DNA of 64,000 bases from Notolepis coatsorum (Eukaryota; Chordata; Actinopteri; Aulopiformes; Paralepididae): assembly GCA_963971535.1 (NCBI GenBank), contig OZ020599.1:97571120-97635119 (forward strand), read 5' to 3'. Made by a program: the position numbers and the translations under genes. Below, piece after piece: positions 48,345-62,285 of the stretch (within the stretch, counting starts at the first letter, position 1; the number at the start of each line of letters is the position of its first letter). The notes beneath the pieces are model-generated. The model was not told the DNA's origin, ran no database searches, and saw nothing but the letters and a program-made list of their open reading frames with translations.

Positions 48345-49506
48345 ACAACGTAATCGGAAAGGTCTTTATTTGCCAAGTAGTTTTCACGTACAAGGAATTT
48401 GCTTTGGACGTTAGATAGATAGATAGATAGATAGATAGATACCGTAGATAGAAACTTTATTGCCATTTCAACACTGTTGATTGGGATTTGTCTTGGTGCC
48501 ACATACAGTACAGACAATGTTAAAAACATACAATATAAAAACACAAGAATACAATATAAAAACACAAGAATACAATCCCCACAATAAAGAGTTTTACACA
48601 AACAAGTAAAAAGAAAGAATGCTACAGTACCTAAAATAAATTGCTCAGTGTTCCAGTTTTAAAGTGCATATTGCCTTAAAGTGCATGTTGGCTGGTGCTA
48701 GCCCTTGTTGTGCAAAGTGCCTGTACATTTGTACTTGAGTTCAGGTGACGGACAGCCTCGGGATATGTACTGTTTTTAAAACGGGATGTCCTGCACCTGA
48801 GACTTTGGAGTCTTCTGCCAGAGGGAAGGGGGTTAAAGAGGTCGTAAGCAGGGTGAGAAGGGTCCCTGATCACCTTTTCCCCTTTCCGCCGGATTTGTGT
48901 GGCATAAATGGAGGCCACAGAGGGGAGCTCACAGCCGATGATTTTTGACGCTGTGCGTACAGTTCGCTCTAAATGTCCCCTATCATGGACGGTGGTGTTT
49001 CCGTACCACACAGTCATTGAGAAAGTAAGGACACTCTCCACAGTGGCTCTATAAAAACTGAGCATCGCCTCCCTGGACACACCAAACTTTTTAAGCTGGC
49101 GCAGGGAGTGGAGCCTCTGGTGGGCTTTGCTAATTATGAGGCTGGTGTTAACTTCCCATTTTAAATTATCACATATTGTGATGCCGAGGAATTTGAAACT
49201 GTCTACCCTCTCCACCTGCTGGCCGTTTATGTACAGAGGAGGGTGGACTGCCTCCCCGCGCCGGAAGTCAACTATAATTTCCTTTGTCTTAGAGATGTTT
49301 AAAAGCAGGTCGTTCTCCTTGCACCATACAGCAAAGCTATCGACTTCAGCTCTATAGGCCGATTCATCCCTGTTCTTAATTAGTCCCACTACTGTTGTGT
49401 CATCCGCATATTTAAAAAGTCGGACAGAATCAGAGTGGGAGGCACAGTCATTAGTGTATAGACAGTAGAGCATAGGAGAGAGAACACAGCCCTGGGGGTT
49501 AGCGGT
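48345..49506 (-). mobile_element. Jockey/CR1-like LINE, 5'-truncated
   Basis: A 265-residue minus-strand frame (48676-49473) has the RT box KYADDTTVV, then WCKENDLLLNISKTKEIIVD, FKFLGITICDNLKWE and a C-terminal domain with RTASKIIGC. The 3' end is (gata)n at 48414-48441. It is truncated at about 49506. A short foreign LINE 3' end (48345-48407) precedes it. Confidence 0.88.
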
Positions 49507-50207
49507 GCGACATTAGCGAACAGACATTAACAGATGGATAATACAATAAAGAGGTGGAGTAAAATAAAATGAAATATGAGCCAAGTTAAGCACAATAGAA
49601 TAATATAATTATGAAATAAAATATAGGCCAGGGCTGTACAACTGTAAATAAGGTTGAATAAAATTATATGGGATATAAACTAAATAAAATATAGCACAAT
49701 AGAATATAGTACAATTATAAGTAAAAAAAAAATCAAATAGGAATAGGCCACATCAAATAATGTAATGGACTTGCGTATTCCTCAGAATCATAAGAATCAG
49801 AAAGGTCTTTATTGCCAAGTAGTTTACATATACAAGGAATTTGATTTGGTCATTTTTGGTGCGACATATTTAGTTTTTTGTCATGTACTAATTAAGTAGT
49901 CAATTAATGACAACCGTGATCAACGCGCGCTGTGATATGACATTTTCTGAAAACGGTTTACATTGTTTGCATATTATGCAATATGTGTACACTTTCTACA
50001 CATTGTACATTGCCGATACAATACGTAAATATTACTCATGCTTATAACATAACATGCATTTTTACTGTGGACGATTAGTACTTTATTTACATAGTGAGAA
50101 CGGACTGCACTCACTCACCACTCTGCCCCCAGTGGCAGCTCCTGGGAATGACGCATTGTGTAAGACCAGTTCAATCTACACTATTTTGTTTTATTTACCG
50201 GTAGATA
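49507..50207. other. Intron 7, LINE 3' UTR and unassigned sequence
   Basis: At 49790-49860 cagaaaggtctttattgcca agtag is a minus-strand LINE 3' end, like 48350. The rest is AT-rich and unassigned. Confidence 0.45.
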
Positions 50208-52090
50208 GACAGACAGACAGACACTTTATTGCCATTTCAACACATGGTTGATTGGGATTTGTCTCTGTGCAATGCTCATTTCAGCATAAAACTGTGGAAA
50301 AAGACATACAGTATAAAAAACATACAAGAATACATACAATGCATTCCCTGAAGTAGAAGAAGTATTTCACAAACATTTATGAACAGACGAGGGTGAACTG
50401 CCTCCCCGCGCCGGAAGTCAACTATCATTTCCTTCGTCTTAGAGATGTTTAAGAGCAGGTCAATCTTCTTCTTGCACCATTCAACAAAGCTATCAACTTG
50501 ACAACTTCAGCTCTATAGACCGATTCATCCCCGTTCTTAATGAATCCTACTACTGTTGTGTCATCCGCATATTTAAAGAATCTAACAGAATCAGAGTGGG
50601 AGGCACAGTCATTAGTGTATATAGACAGTAGAACAGAGGAGAGAGAACAGAGCCCTGGCCTGGGGGGCCCCAGTGTTCAAGGTCCTAGATCTAGAGAACA
50701 TATTACCTATTTTAACCACTTGTTCTCTATCTGAGAGAAAATATAGACTCAAATAGCACAGAGACTGATCGATTCCTAGCAATTTTAAGTTTTTTAATTT
50801 AAAAGGCACAATCGTGTTAAACGCTGAACTGAAATCGTTCAACAAAATTCTTAAATAAGATGCGGAGGCCTCCAGGTGCTGCAGGATGGTGAGTAAACAC
50901 ATAGATACAGCATCCTCTACAGCAGCGCTTCCGTTAGCCGGTAATTACCGGTATTTGACCGGCAAAATCTGTTGAAGTCCGACATATTTAATCTCTCCGG
51001 TCATAGTGTCCGGTGAAAATAGTTCCCTCTGGGCACAGTTTGATTATTTGAATTGTATTTGGATGGGCTGGAGTTGGGTGGCCTATGCGATGAACGAAAC
51101 AATCATTGCGTTTGTTGTCGTTGCTTCGCTCAGCGAGAGCTTGCTGCTGGATTTGCGGAAGGCATGCAGCTGCAGACCCACAGAACCCACCAGCTTTGCT
51201 GGCACAGTGCGGTCCCCATACCTGGAAAGCTGCTCTGCGGGTCTGCAGCTGGATGCTTCTTGCAAACTAACTGCGGCCGGCTCGCGCTGATAACAGCTTT
51301 CATTGTTGGACCGGCTGCTTGGTGGAGCAACGATGAAACGAATGTAATGAATCGTTCGTCGCATGGGCTATTTAATTTTGGCCTGTTTTGGTACGGTTCG
51401 GGTGGTCAAGTTGTGCTTGGAGGGAGTTGTTTTCACCGGACATTATGACCAGCACCAAGTCGTTGGGAGGTGGAGATATACATCACGCAAACCCACGATA
51501 ATGTTGCCGTCTCTCTCTGCAAAATTTCTCAGTTCTTCGCTTGATATAATTAATACAAATGTCCAATATAACGGAATTCGTTAGCTCATAAAAATGTGAT
51601 TATAACAGACTGCTGTTTAGTGTCGGACCGACTGCCCACATACGCGGTCTATTTTATTTCAAGTCAGCAGCAGCACGGAGTATCGAGGGACTTATTTTAT
51701 TTGGAATATATTAATGACTATACGCAAAAGTAGCCTCGTTTTAAGTAATAATATTATAAATCTACATGCCTTGAGGATGACATTCTTTATATAGCCTATA
51801 TCAATTGTTTTAAAGCTCAATAAACTATGACCGGAATTAATCTCATTTGTCCGGTAGATTGAAATCTTGCAGGTCACGGAGACCGGCAACAATCTTTTCT
51901 AACGGAAACCCTGCTCTACAGACCTGTTAGGCTGATAAGCAAACTGATGTCTAGCTTAACAATACTAGATAAATGATGGCAGACAAGCCGCTCGAACACC
52001 TTCATAATGACGAGGGCAGAGCGACGGGCCTGTAATCATTCAGACAAGCAGCGTTAGATTTCTTCGGCACAGGGATGACTATGGCACATA
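50208..52090 (-). mobile_element. Second copy of the CR1/Jockey-like LINE, split by a hAT
   Basis: The 3' end is (agac)n with actttattgccatttcaac, as at 48460. The minus frame retains DFSSAFNTIVPFKLKN and GAPQARALFSLL, decayed RT motifs. The hAT at 50923-51913 interrupts it, and it resumes to about 52090 (agcgttagatttcttcggca). Confidence 0.8.
50915..51921. mobile_element. hAT element, family copy 2 (inverted relative to 34579)
   Basis: The element 50923-51913 begins cagcgcttccgttagccgg and ends ttctaacggaaaccctg. The 8-bp ctctacag lies at 50915-50922 and 51914-51921. It is the reverse complement of the family copy at 34579-35439, with over 100 bases of close match at the end near 51913. Confidence 0.92.
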
Positions 52091-52773
52091 TAAGGTACAT
52101 ACATATAAAGTAGGGCTGGGCGCTATAACGATAACGATAATTATCGCGATATATTTTAATAATCAATATCTGAGGGAAAAAATTATGGGAATTTTTTCCT
52201 TTTTTTTTTTTGTTTTTTTGTTTTTTTGTGTGACCTGCAACAGGGCAGTTTTAAAACCAGAGACAGTGGACAGACTTGTCTTTCTTGCCTGCAACTTAAA
52301 GTAATGGCTTTGCTTGTCCAAATGACAATACTGACCAAATTGAGATTTATTTTTCTCTTGTCCATTTATTTTGTTTGCTTTCTAATTTAAAATACAGTTT
52401 GAAACTGTCGTACACAGTAGGCTATGTGTGCTAGCAGAGCTAGACTCCAGTCACGGTGCACATGTGCGGTGGTTTGTCCACCAAAAAAGCGCCAAAAGAT
52501 GGAAAAGAAACTGGCAGAGCCAGAACTGTTCAACTCCCCTGGTGCCACAGCCAGCAGAGAAGCCTGTTTACTTTAGCTTTTAAACCAGCTGCAGCCTGAG
52601 AACTGGAGTGTGAGGGGATGTAACACTAAAGATGGCGGCAACGACAAAGAATTGCTGCAAAATAAACATACATCTGTTGTTTAAAAAAAAAAGTTTAAAA
52701 AGTAATAATAATAAATAATATATCCTTCTTAGCAGACTTCTTAGCTTAACATCCCAGGGAACTAATGGGATAA
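52091..52773. other. Intron 7, possible DNA-element terminus
   Basis: From 52113 gtagggctgggcgctataac gataacgataattatcgcga resembles the ends of common fish hAT-like elements. No paired end was seen before the LINE. The 52430-52660 part has no open frame. Confidence 0.4.
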
Positions 52774-55700
52774 TTGCTAGCCAATGTACAATCAATAGAC
52801 AATAAACTGGATGACATCCGAGCAAGGATTCAATATCAAAGAGACGTTAGGGACTGCAATGTCCTTTGCTTCACCGAAACATGGCTCACACCGGAGGTTC
52901 CAGATCACGCAATTCAACCAGCGGATCACTTCTTTATCCATCGAAAGGATCGGACATCATCAGAGTCCGGTAAACAACGTGGAGGAGGTATTGCCTTCAT
53001 GTTTAACAAAAATTGGAGTGATCCAACGAACGTGAAGGAATTATCCAACCACTGCTCCCCAGAACTGGAATATATAACCATCAAGTGTCGTCCTTTCTTC
53101 CTCCCGAGGGAGTTAACGGCGATCGTCCTGGTCGGAGTGTATATTCCACCGCAAGCCAGCAACAAGGTTGCGCTCTCCAGACTACACGACGAGGTAAATA
53201 GAATACAAGTGGCTAACGTTAACGCCGCCATTTTAGTACTGGGAGATTTCAATAGCGCCAATCTGAGAAAGGTATTGCCTGACTTCTATCAGCATGTGAC
53301 TTGCAACACCAGAGGCGGTAACATCCTAGATCACTGTTACACGCAATTTAAAGGTGGCTACAAGGCTCATTCTGATAGTGGCTTTGGCAAGTCAGATCAC
53401 GCATCCATTTTCCTTTCACCAAAGTACAGACAGAGAATTAAAAGTACTCCCGTAGTCTCGCGAGAGGTGCAGAAATGGGATCTGACGTCAGAAGAGACGA
53501 TCCGGTCAGTGTTTCACCACACAGACTGGATTGTGTTCCGCGACACAGATAACATTAATGCCTACACGGAGACAGTGCTGGACTATGTCTGTACTAGGGT
53601 GAAAGAAACAATCCCCACTACCAAAATGAAAGTTTACCCAAATCAAAAACCCTGGGTAGACAAATCCGTCCGTGAAGCTCTGAGAGAGCGCACCAAAGCA
53701 TACAATGACGGCCTAGTGGCAGGCAACATGAATGACCACAAGGTGGCGCGACACAACGTAAGGAGGACAGTGTCAGAGGCCAAACGGCGCTACAGGGATA
53801 AAATTGAACTCCAGTTTGAACAAGCTGACTCTAGAGCTATGTGGCAGGGGCTCAAAACGATGACAGACTACAAAGGCGCCTCCCTCAAACTGAACAGTGA
53901 CATCTCCTTAGCAAACGACCTCAATACCTTCTATGCGAGGTTTGATGCTGGTAATAACAACACCAGCTCACAAGCCTCGGCAATGGGGGGGGGGGGGTCG
54001 GCTGCTGATGGAGGCGCAGTGTTCAGGGTAACAGAGCATGAGGTGAGGCGGACCTTTAAAAAAGTGAATATCAGGAAGGCAGCAGGTCCGGACGGCATCC
54101 CCGGCCGCGTCCTAAAAGTCTGTGCCGACCAACTGGCCCCAGTATTCACTGACATATTTAACCTGTCCTTAGAACAGGCTGTCATCCCCACCTGCCTGAA
54201 GAAGTCCACTATTATCCCTGTACCCAAAAAATCCAAGCCTGCTTGCCTCAACGACTACCGCCCTGTAGCTCTCACCTCCATAGCCATGAAGTGCTTTGAG
54301 AAGCTAGTAAAGGGCTACATCTGCTCCTCCCTCCCCATCAACATGGACCCCCTGCAATTTGCATACCGCCCCAACAGGTCCACGGAGGACGCCATATCCC
54401 ATGTGCTGCACACAGCAGCATCACACCTGGACAAGAGGCAGGGGAACTATGTGAGAATGCTATTCATCGACTACAGCTCGGCATTCAATACCATAGTCCC
54501 CTCCATACTCATAGCCAAGCTCAGGGACCTGGGCTTGGGCTATGACCTCTGCCAGTGGGTCTTGGACTTCCTGACTGGCAGACCCCAGGTGGTGAGAGCA
54601 GGCAACTGCACCTCCTCATCCATCACCCTCAACATAGGGGCCCCCCAGGGCTGTGTTCTGAGTCCCCTCCTCTACTCCCTGTACACACACGACTGTGTGG
54701 CTCAGCGGAGTAGCAATACAATCGTCAAATTTGCTGACGACACAGTGGTGGTGGGCCTGATCTCTGCCAACGACGAGAGGGCCTACCTGGAAGAGGTCAA
54801 GGTCCTGGCGGGATGGTGCCAGGAAAACAGCCTCTCCCTGAACGTCAGCAAAACAAAGGAGATGATTGTGGACTTCAGGAGGTCGGGGGTCAAGGACTAC
54901 AGCCCCCTCAGCATCGACGGGGCACCGGTTGAGAGAGTCAACAGCTTCAAGTACCTCGGAGCCTACATATCCGAGGACTTGACATGGACCACACACATTA
55001 ACAGTGTGGTGAAGAAGGCATGACAACGCCTCTACTTCCTCAGGCGCCTAAGGAAGTTCCAAGTCAGCCAGAAGATCCTTAAGAACTTCTACTCATGTAC
55101 AATAGAGAGCATCTTGACCGGCAACATCACCTCCTGGTTTGGGAATAGCACTGCAAAAGACCAAAGCAGACTACAAAGAGTGACACGTTCAGCCGAACGC
55201 ACAATTGGAGGGGGGCTCCCCACCCTCCAGAACATTTACTACAAGCGTTGCAAGGGCAAGGCTAAGAGAATCATTAAAGACTCCAGTCACCCGAACAACT
55301 GCCTCTTCGAACTGCTGCGGTCAGGCAAGCGATACAGGAGTCTCAAGGCGAGCACAGAAAGACTCAGAAGTAGCTTCTATCCCCAGGCCATCAGGCTGCT
55401 AAACGAACAATGAATGAACACTACACAACAACAACCACCAAACGCACATAGCACACACATCCACACGCACACACTCACTTTAAACAAACACACTGTAGCA
55501 CCCACTCCACACACTTTATAGCACACACCCACTTTAAACAAACACACTGTAGCACCCACTCCCCACACTTTATATTTATGGATGAAGGATTGCACTACAA
55601 CTCGTACACCTTACTGTAAATTGTACCTAAAATTGTACCTCATCCCATTTCTGCTTTGCACTAGATAGTACTGTACATTAGTACACTGCATAGTATTGTG

Positions 55701-55920
55701 TATTGTATATTATATGGTAACTCAGAACATTGTACATATGTCTATACCGAACACTGTGACCTCATTTTCTTCTTCTAAATTCATGCTATATTATGTTATT
55801 ATGTTATTTGATACTATCTTGTCTAGCACAGTCTCTGGAGCGTAACAGTAAGAAGCATTTTGTATGAAAGTATTCTGTACTTCTGTATGACAACTATTAA
55901 AGAACTTGAACTTGAACTTA
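52774..55920 (+). mobile_element. Near-complete CR1/Jockey-like LINE (endonuclease and RT)
   Basis: A frame of about 880 codons runs from 52774 to 55413. The endonuclease half has NVQSIDNKLDD, FTETWL, LGDFN and KSDH. The RT half has IRKAAGPDGIPGRVLK, YRPVALTSIAMKCFEKLV, IDYSSAFNTIVPS, GAPQGCVLSPLLYSLYTHD and FADDTVVVGL. One TGA at 55021 interrupts an otherwise continuous frame, probably CGA to TGA decay. The 3' UTR has a repeated aacacactgtagcacccact and ends in an (acttga)n-like tail. A G-run of 12 at 53987 stays in frame. The 5' end before the endonuclease is missing. Confidence 0.93.
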
Positions 55921-56195
<275 letters not shown>

Positions 56196-56342
56196 GCTAT
56201 GGAGCAACAACGACACAACAACGGTACCATGTTATCAAGACAAATTATTTTTGTTATCTTTGTTATAAAGTGATTGTGATTCTACAGTCTGAGGGATTAT
56301 TAACCCCCATCGGGCTGAGAATGACTCGGGAGCTAAAAGTTA

Positions 56343-57205
56343 TTAAAGGAACACGCCAACTTTTTTGGAAATTAGCTTACCCGTACTTTTCGGACTATAA
56401 GCCGCGGCTTTTCCCCCCATTTTTCGACCCTGCGGCTTATATAACGGTGCGGCTTATATGTGACTCGACGTGACCAAACCCGAAAATGTAAAAATCTAAA
56501 TATTGCTTTTTTGACTGCATTGAAATGTTATTTATCTGTTCCCTTATTTGCTAAACTTAATACAACTTGTAAATGAGTTAATTCTTGTTATTTGTCCGAC
56601 AGTATTGTATCCCAATGCTAATTATGGTAATTAAACATTAAAACACCTGCGGCTTATAGTCCAGTGCGGCTTATATATGTACACATCATTCAATTTAGCT
56701 GCTGCGGCTTATAGTGCGAAAAGTATGGTATTTGCCATCTACCCTGGAGTTAGACAAGCAGATACATACCACTTTCTTCTCTGTGCATGCATTAGGCTTA
56801 GGGAACAGCCGCACCGTTAGCCTATCTTAGCGCCATTCACTGGAAGTAGGTGTGCCAGTGTAGCCTAGTTCCCAACAGTCACGAAATACACTCCAAATAC
56901 AACTCCAAAACGTTCCTGTGAACATGTTGTGACCCGTGTATTTACCATGTGGAGAATTTAAAATTTCTTTTTAAATTAGACATTTTAGTTTTCTAAGCAG
57001 ATATATACTCTGAACTCTTTTTTTGCCAAACCACTGCTGCCTGGGCGCAGTGATTTAATCACCTCAAAAGCCCAGTTTTTCAAAAATCAACAGGGCTTTT
57101 GAGGTGATGAAATCACTGCGCCCAGGCAGCAGTGGTTTGGCAAAAAATAGTGAATGACTCTAAGCTAGGCTAACGGTGCGGCTGTTCCCTGAGCCTAATA
57201 CAATG
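56343..57205. mobile_element. Foldback MITE of the B family, decayed, with nested element
   Basis: The left end ttaaaggaacacgccaactt is like MITE B at 36160. The arms gcattaggcttagggaacag and ctgttccctgagcctaata pair, and an inner pair, gccaaaccactgctgcctgg and ccaggcagcagtggtttggc (57028-57147), forms a second hairpin. The right outer arm is missing. Confidence 0.75.
56380..56732. mobile_element. TA-flanked DNA element nested in the MITE
   Basis: Inverted ends cgtacttttcggactataag (right after a TA) and cttatagtgcgaaaagtatg (before TA) frame about 350 bp. Removing it restores the MITE sequence gcttatttgcc at one TA. The TA target points to the Tc1/mariner group. An internal gcggcttatagtccag repeat is near the right end. 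Confidence 0.82.
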
Positions 57206-57450
57206 TATTTTCAGTGCTACTTATGTGATTTTGTGTTTAGTATACTATTTTGATAAGCAAATATAACTACAAATACATCAAAAGTATAATTTCAATATAT
57301 TTAAGCACATCTTAAGTACAACTATTAACACACTAACTACAAATTAAGGTTTAAATTTAACACAACTTACTTTCTGAATACATAAAAAGTATACACGGTA
57401 TACTTTAATAAAATATACTTGTGTTTATACTTTGGAATGCACATGGACTC
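57206..57450. other. Intron 7 sequence, unassigned
   Basis: AT-rich; no feature recognised. Confidence 0.35.
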
Positions 57451-57615
57451 AAAACATGTACACACTCCTCTCAAAACCCCTACAAACTCTCCTCAAAACC
57501 TGTACAAACTCTTCTCAAAACTTCTACAAACTTATCTCAAAACCTCTACAAACTTATCTCAAAACCTCTACAAACTCCTCTCAAAATACCTGCAAACTCC
57601 TCTCAAAACTCCCTG
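57451..57615. repeat. 21-22-bp tandem repeat, about 7 copies
   Basis: Unit ctcaaaacctctacaaactt with small variants. Confidence 0.88.
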
Positions 57616-57959
57616 TAGAATTGTTGAGTTGTGATGGCAAGAACTTCAAAAAAGTACTTCACACATTTTTCCAGTAGGTGGCGACAGCCTTTTTTCTTTT
57701 GTCTACTACTGAGTTAATTTCCTGTGAACAAACTATTTTGGAAAGAGGTCTGATATATTTCTATAATAACCAGAATCACAGTGGTTCATTACAGGGAAAA
57801 CTGATTAAAGTCATAACCTTGTTTATGTAAACACCATTGAATGGGGGTGCCCACTTGATAATCCTGGTGATATGCTGGCTCTCGCTGCCTCTCGATCTAC
57901 AAGTTGAGTTGTAGCATCAGCAGTGTGAATACCTGGAGCTCTCATTTGAACCATTTCCT

Positions 57960-58385
57960 CCTGCACCCACACCCCTTACCCTAAACCCGGTCTGTGTCCT
58001 ACTCCCTACCCCTACATCCCTCACCCTAAACAGGGTCTGTATCCTACTTCCTACCCCTCACCCTAAACCCAGTCTGTATCCTACTCCCTACCCCTAGGCT
58101 CTGTAATGTATCCTACTCCCTACCCCTCACCCTAAACAGGGTCTGTATCCTACAGTACTCCCTACCCCTTTACCCCTCACCCTAAACAGGGTCTGTAACA
58201 TACTCCCTACCCCTATACCCCTCAGTCACCCTAAACCCAGTCTGTAACATACTCCCTACCCCTACACCCCTCACCCTAAACAGGGTTTTGTATCCTCCTC
58301 CCTACCCATATACCCCTTACCCTAAACAGGGTTTTGTATCCTCCTCCCTACCCATATACCCCTTACCCTAAACAGGGTTCGTTTT
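57960..58385. repeat. Irregular minisatellite, accctaaacagggtctgt unit
   Basis: About ten copies of a 40-50-bp unit with cctactccctacccct and caccctaaacagggtctgta, with variable spacing. Confidence 0.85.
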
Positions 58386-58391
58386 TATTAC

Positions 58392-58600
58392 ACACAGGGC
58401 AACAGTGGCTCAGGAAGTAGAGCGGTCGTCTGGTAGCCCGAAAGGCTCCCGGTTCGATTCCCGGGCAGAGTGTCGGATGTGTCCTTGAGCAAGACACTTA
58501 ACCCCCGCCCTAATTGTTCCTGATGTGCAGGTTGGCACCGTGCGTGGTTGCTTCCACCATTGGTGGGTGAATGTGAGGAACAATAAAACACGACAAGCCG
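58392..58600 (+). mobile_element. tRNA-derived SINE
   Basis: Copy of the 10500-10740 family, with A box tggctcaggaagtagagcgg and B box ggttcgattccc. It is shortened at the 3' side. Confidence 0.85.
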
Positions 58601-59216
58601 TGGTATGTCATGAATATTGCCACGGCTGTGATGCGCCCGCAGGCATCCATTCATGACATCCCACAGGCTTCCGAGTGTATTATTACCTTTATAAAGCAGT
58701 TTGCGTCGGGAAAAATATAGGATGAATTATGAATACAGACAATTCTAGGGTCTTTTATATCGATTTCAGTGAACTTGGCATAGAAAATGTTTTCTCCTCT
58801 CGGCCTTCTTAGCCAAATTGAAATGCCAAAACTATATGGCAAGGTCCGTGAGCAAGTGGAGAGAAACTCGGTACAATTAAACACTATGCAACGACCACTG
58901 CAAACGTTGAGTGAATCGTCGAGTAACGTTAACGTCATTGCTACTGCTGTGACTATAGCTGCTCTAGTCTAGTCTACCGGTCACAAGGTATAGTCAAAAT
59001 CCATACCGTAGGGCAAATTCATACCGTTTATCCCGTCCGCCCCTAAGTCTAATGCAAGCGAAAATCTGAGAGAGTCCTCAGCACCTACCTTGGGGGATCA
59101 GCACCTTGGACAGTTCCGGGAGTTGGGCCAGTCCAGTGCCCTGCAGGCCGTCGACTTGGTGGTGTTGACTTCATTGCAGCTTTTCTCCAGTGCGTCCAGC
59201 TCGTCTTTCGTTGGAT
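58601..59216. other. Intron 7 sequence, unassigned
   Basis: No repeat with clear ends; no gene. Contains a likely element end around 58975-59045 (taccgtttatcccgtccgcc). Confidence 0.35.
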
Positions 59217-59743
59217 TGGCAATGCTGTTTTTTTTTTTTTTTTTTTATTGGTCTTTTTCCCCCTCCATTTTTCCTCCGATTTTCTCCCATCCCAATGTTG
59301 GTCGTATGCCAATTCCCAGTCCCTTCCTGGTCGCTGCGCACTTACCCCCCACAGTCAGATCATCTGGGAGAGTGGAGGCTACCACGTGCTTCCTCCGACA
59401 CACGTCCAGCCAATCACCGCTTCTTTTCACCTGGCAGTGCGGATCCTCCCTGAGAGGGCGTAGCGTGTGGGAGGATCACACTATCCCCCTCACGTCCAAT
59501 CCGCGCTTAGCAGGCGCCCCGACCGAACCGTAGGAGTCGCTGTTTACAACGACCCGGACCCACCCCGCCAGCTTCTCCCACCCTCCAATACAGCCAATTG
59601 TATCAGTGCAGACGGCCAGCCAAGCTGGTGACAACCCCGGAGCTGTGAGCTGGATTCGAACAGGCAAATCCAGCTCAGCTCCGGGGCTGGTGACGAACGC
59701 AATCTCCGCTCGGCCACCTAACCGCCCTGGCAATGCTGTTTTT
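59217..59743 (-). mobile_element. Long SINE, third copy
   Basis: Element about 59233-59727, flanked by tggcaatgctgttttt at 59217-59232 and 59728-59743. It is the closest relative of the 11145-11646 copy (shared ccgaccgaac, gtaggagtcgctgtttacaa). The minus strand carries the head. Confidence 0.85.
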
Positions 59744-60487
59744 CTGAATACCGGTAGGCCCGTCCTCTTTATCTAGCCACTCGTTTATGTTTAACGGGTA
59801 TGTTAAATCAAACGTAACGTTGTTGTCCGCAGAGTAGGTCACGTTGACACAGTTTCCGTTTGATTAATGGCAGTTGAAACTTTCTACAACATTCTAACGC
59901 CAGCACAGTGGTAATATATTCATGGTGATTTATACCAGTGTTTGGTCAGTAACATGGGTCTCCCAGTCCCTCTGCTCTGCAGTAAACACAAAATACACTT
60001 TATCCAATCAGGAGAGCGAACTCCTACAAGTAAGAAAATCTGGCTTGGCAAGATGCCTTGAAACAAGTAAAAATGTCTAGGGTTCTGATTTTATTATATC
60101 ATTTAAAATGGCTTTAGATACTGTATAAAAATAAATCTGAAATGACTTGGTCTTGAACAAACATAACGTGTTTCCTTGAAATATATTTTTTTACAAGAGG
60201 CGTCCAAATCACGTTCCTTGGGACCTGGTCCAGTAGACTGAGGACAAGCAGATGTTTAACATCTTCACTGTCTGCACTACATACTGTAGCCCCTCACAGC
60301 CGATATGAAGTGAATCACTGTCATCTACTGACACAACATGCACTGAAGTCCCATTGCATGTGAGGGGGGGATGTCAGTCTCTTTGAATCATAACTTTGTA
60401 TAGTGGTTCTCAATCCTTTTTGGGTCATGACCCTAAAAACTATCCTATTACGACAGTAAATCCTCAACATGATCAAGCACAGCTTTA
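59744..60487. other. Intron 7 sequence with a hAT end fragment
   Basis: At 60402 tagtggttctcaatcctttt tgggtcatgac is a hAT (Charlie-like) terminus without partner. Otherwise unassigned. Confidence 0.4.
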
Positions 60488-60648
60488 ACCTTTTTAACCC
60501 TTTCTCTACCACACTACAGAAGGTTAACCCTTTTCACTACCACACTACATAAGGGTAACCCCTTCACTACCACACTACAGAAGGTTAACCCCCTCACTAC
60601 CACACTACAGAAGGTTAACCCCCTCACTACCACACTGCAGAAGTCTCA
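60488..60648. repeat. 30-bp tandem array made from a TTAA-element end
   Basis: Five units of ttaaccccctcactaccaca then ctacagaagg. The unit begins with TTAA and copies the terminus of the mini-element at 39760. Confidence 0.88.
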
Positions 60649-60776
60649 CAACTCTTAACGGTGCTTTTCAATGTTTTGAAACTCAAACCCCTCGCTTCCA
60701 AGCTGCTGTTGCGAACTTGGTAGCCAACATGAACACAGTGGTTTTCTAATATTAGTCTTGCTGTATACTGGTGTCA

Positions 60777-61732
<956 letters not shown>

Positions 61733-61744
61733 TAATTAACAATA

Positions 61745-61985
61745 ATACCCTTAACCCTTTCACTACCACACTACAGAAGGTCAACCCTTTCATTACCACA
61801 CTACAGACGGTTAACCGGTAGTGAAAGGGTTAACCGTATGTAGTGTGGTAGTGAAAGGATTGACCTTCTGTAGTGTGGTAGTGAAAGGGTTAACCGTCTG
61901 TAGTGTGGTAGTGAAAGGATTGACCTTCTGTAGTGTGGTAGTGAAAGGGTTAACCGTCTGTAGTGTGGTAGTGAAAGGGTTAAGA
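61745..61985. repeat. Inverted/tandem 30-bp array from TTAA-element ends
   Basis: Two forward units (ttaaccctttcactaccaca ctacagaagg) are followed by six inverted ones (gtgaaagggttaaccgtctg tagtgtggta), switching direction near 61815. The array could fold into a hairpin. It sits 40 bases after exon 8. Confidence 0.88.
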
Positions 61986-62035
61986 TAATACAAATGATTC
62001 CCATCGAGTATATCTCCTGGTATATACATCCCAGT

Positions 62036-62285
62036 GGATCAGGAGGTAGAGCAGTCGTCTGGTAATCTGGAGGTTCCCGGTTCGATTCCCGCTCCTCCCT
62101 GGGCAGCGTGTCGAAGTGTCCTTGAGCAAGACACTTAACCCCTAATTGCTCCTGATGAACAGGTTGGCACCTTGCATCGTTGCCTCCGTCGTCGGTGTGT
62201 GAATGTGTGAGTGAATGGGTAAAATGTGAGGAACAAATTGTAAAACACTTTGGATAAAAGCGCTATATAAATACGGCATTTACCA
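62036..62285 (+). mobile_element. tRNA-derived SINE
   Basis: Full-length copy of the 10500-10740 family: ggaggtagagcagtcgtctg head, gttcgattcccgc, ccttgagcaagacacttaac, and gataaaagcgctatataaat tail. Confidence 0.88.
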
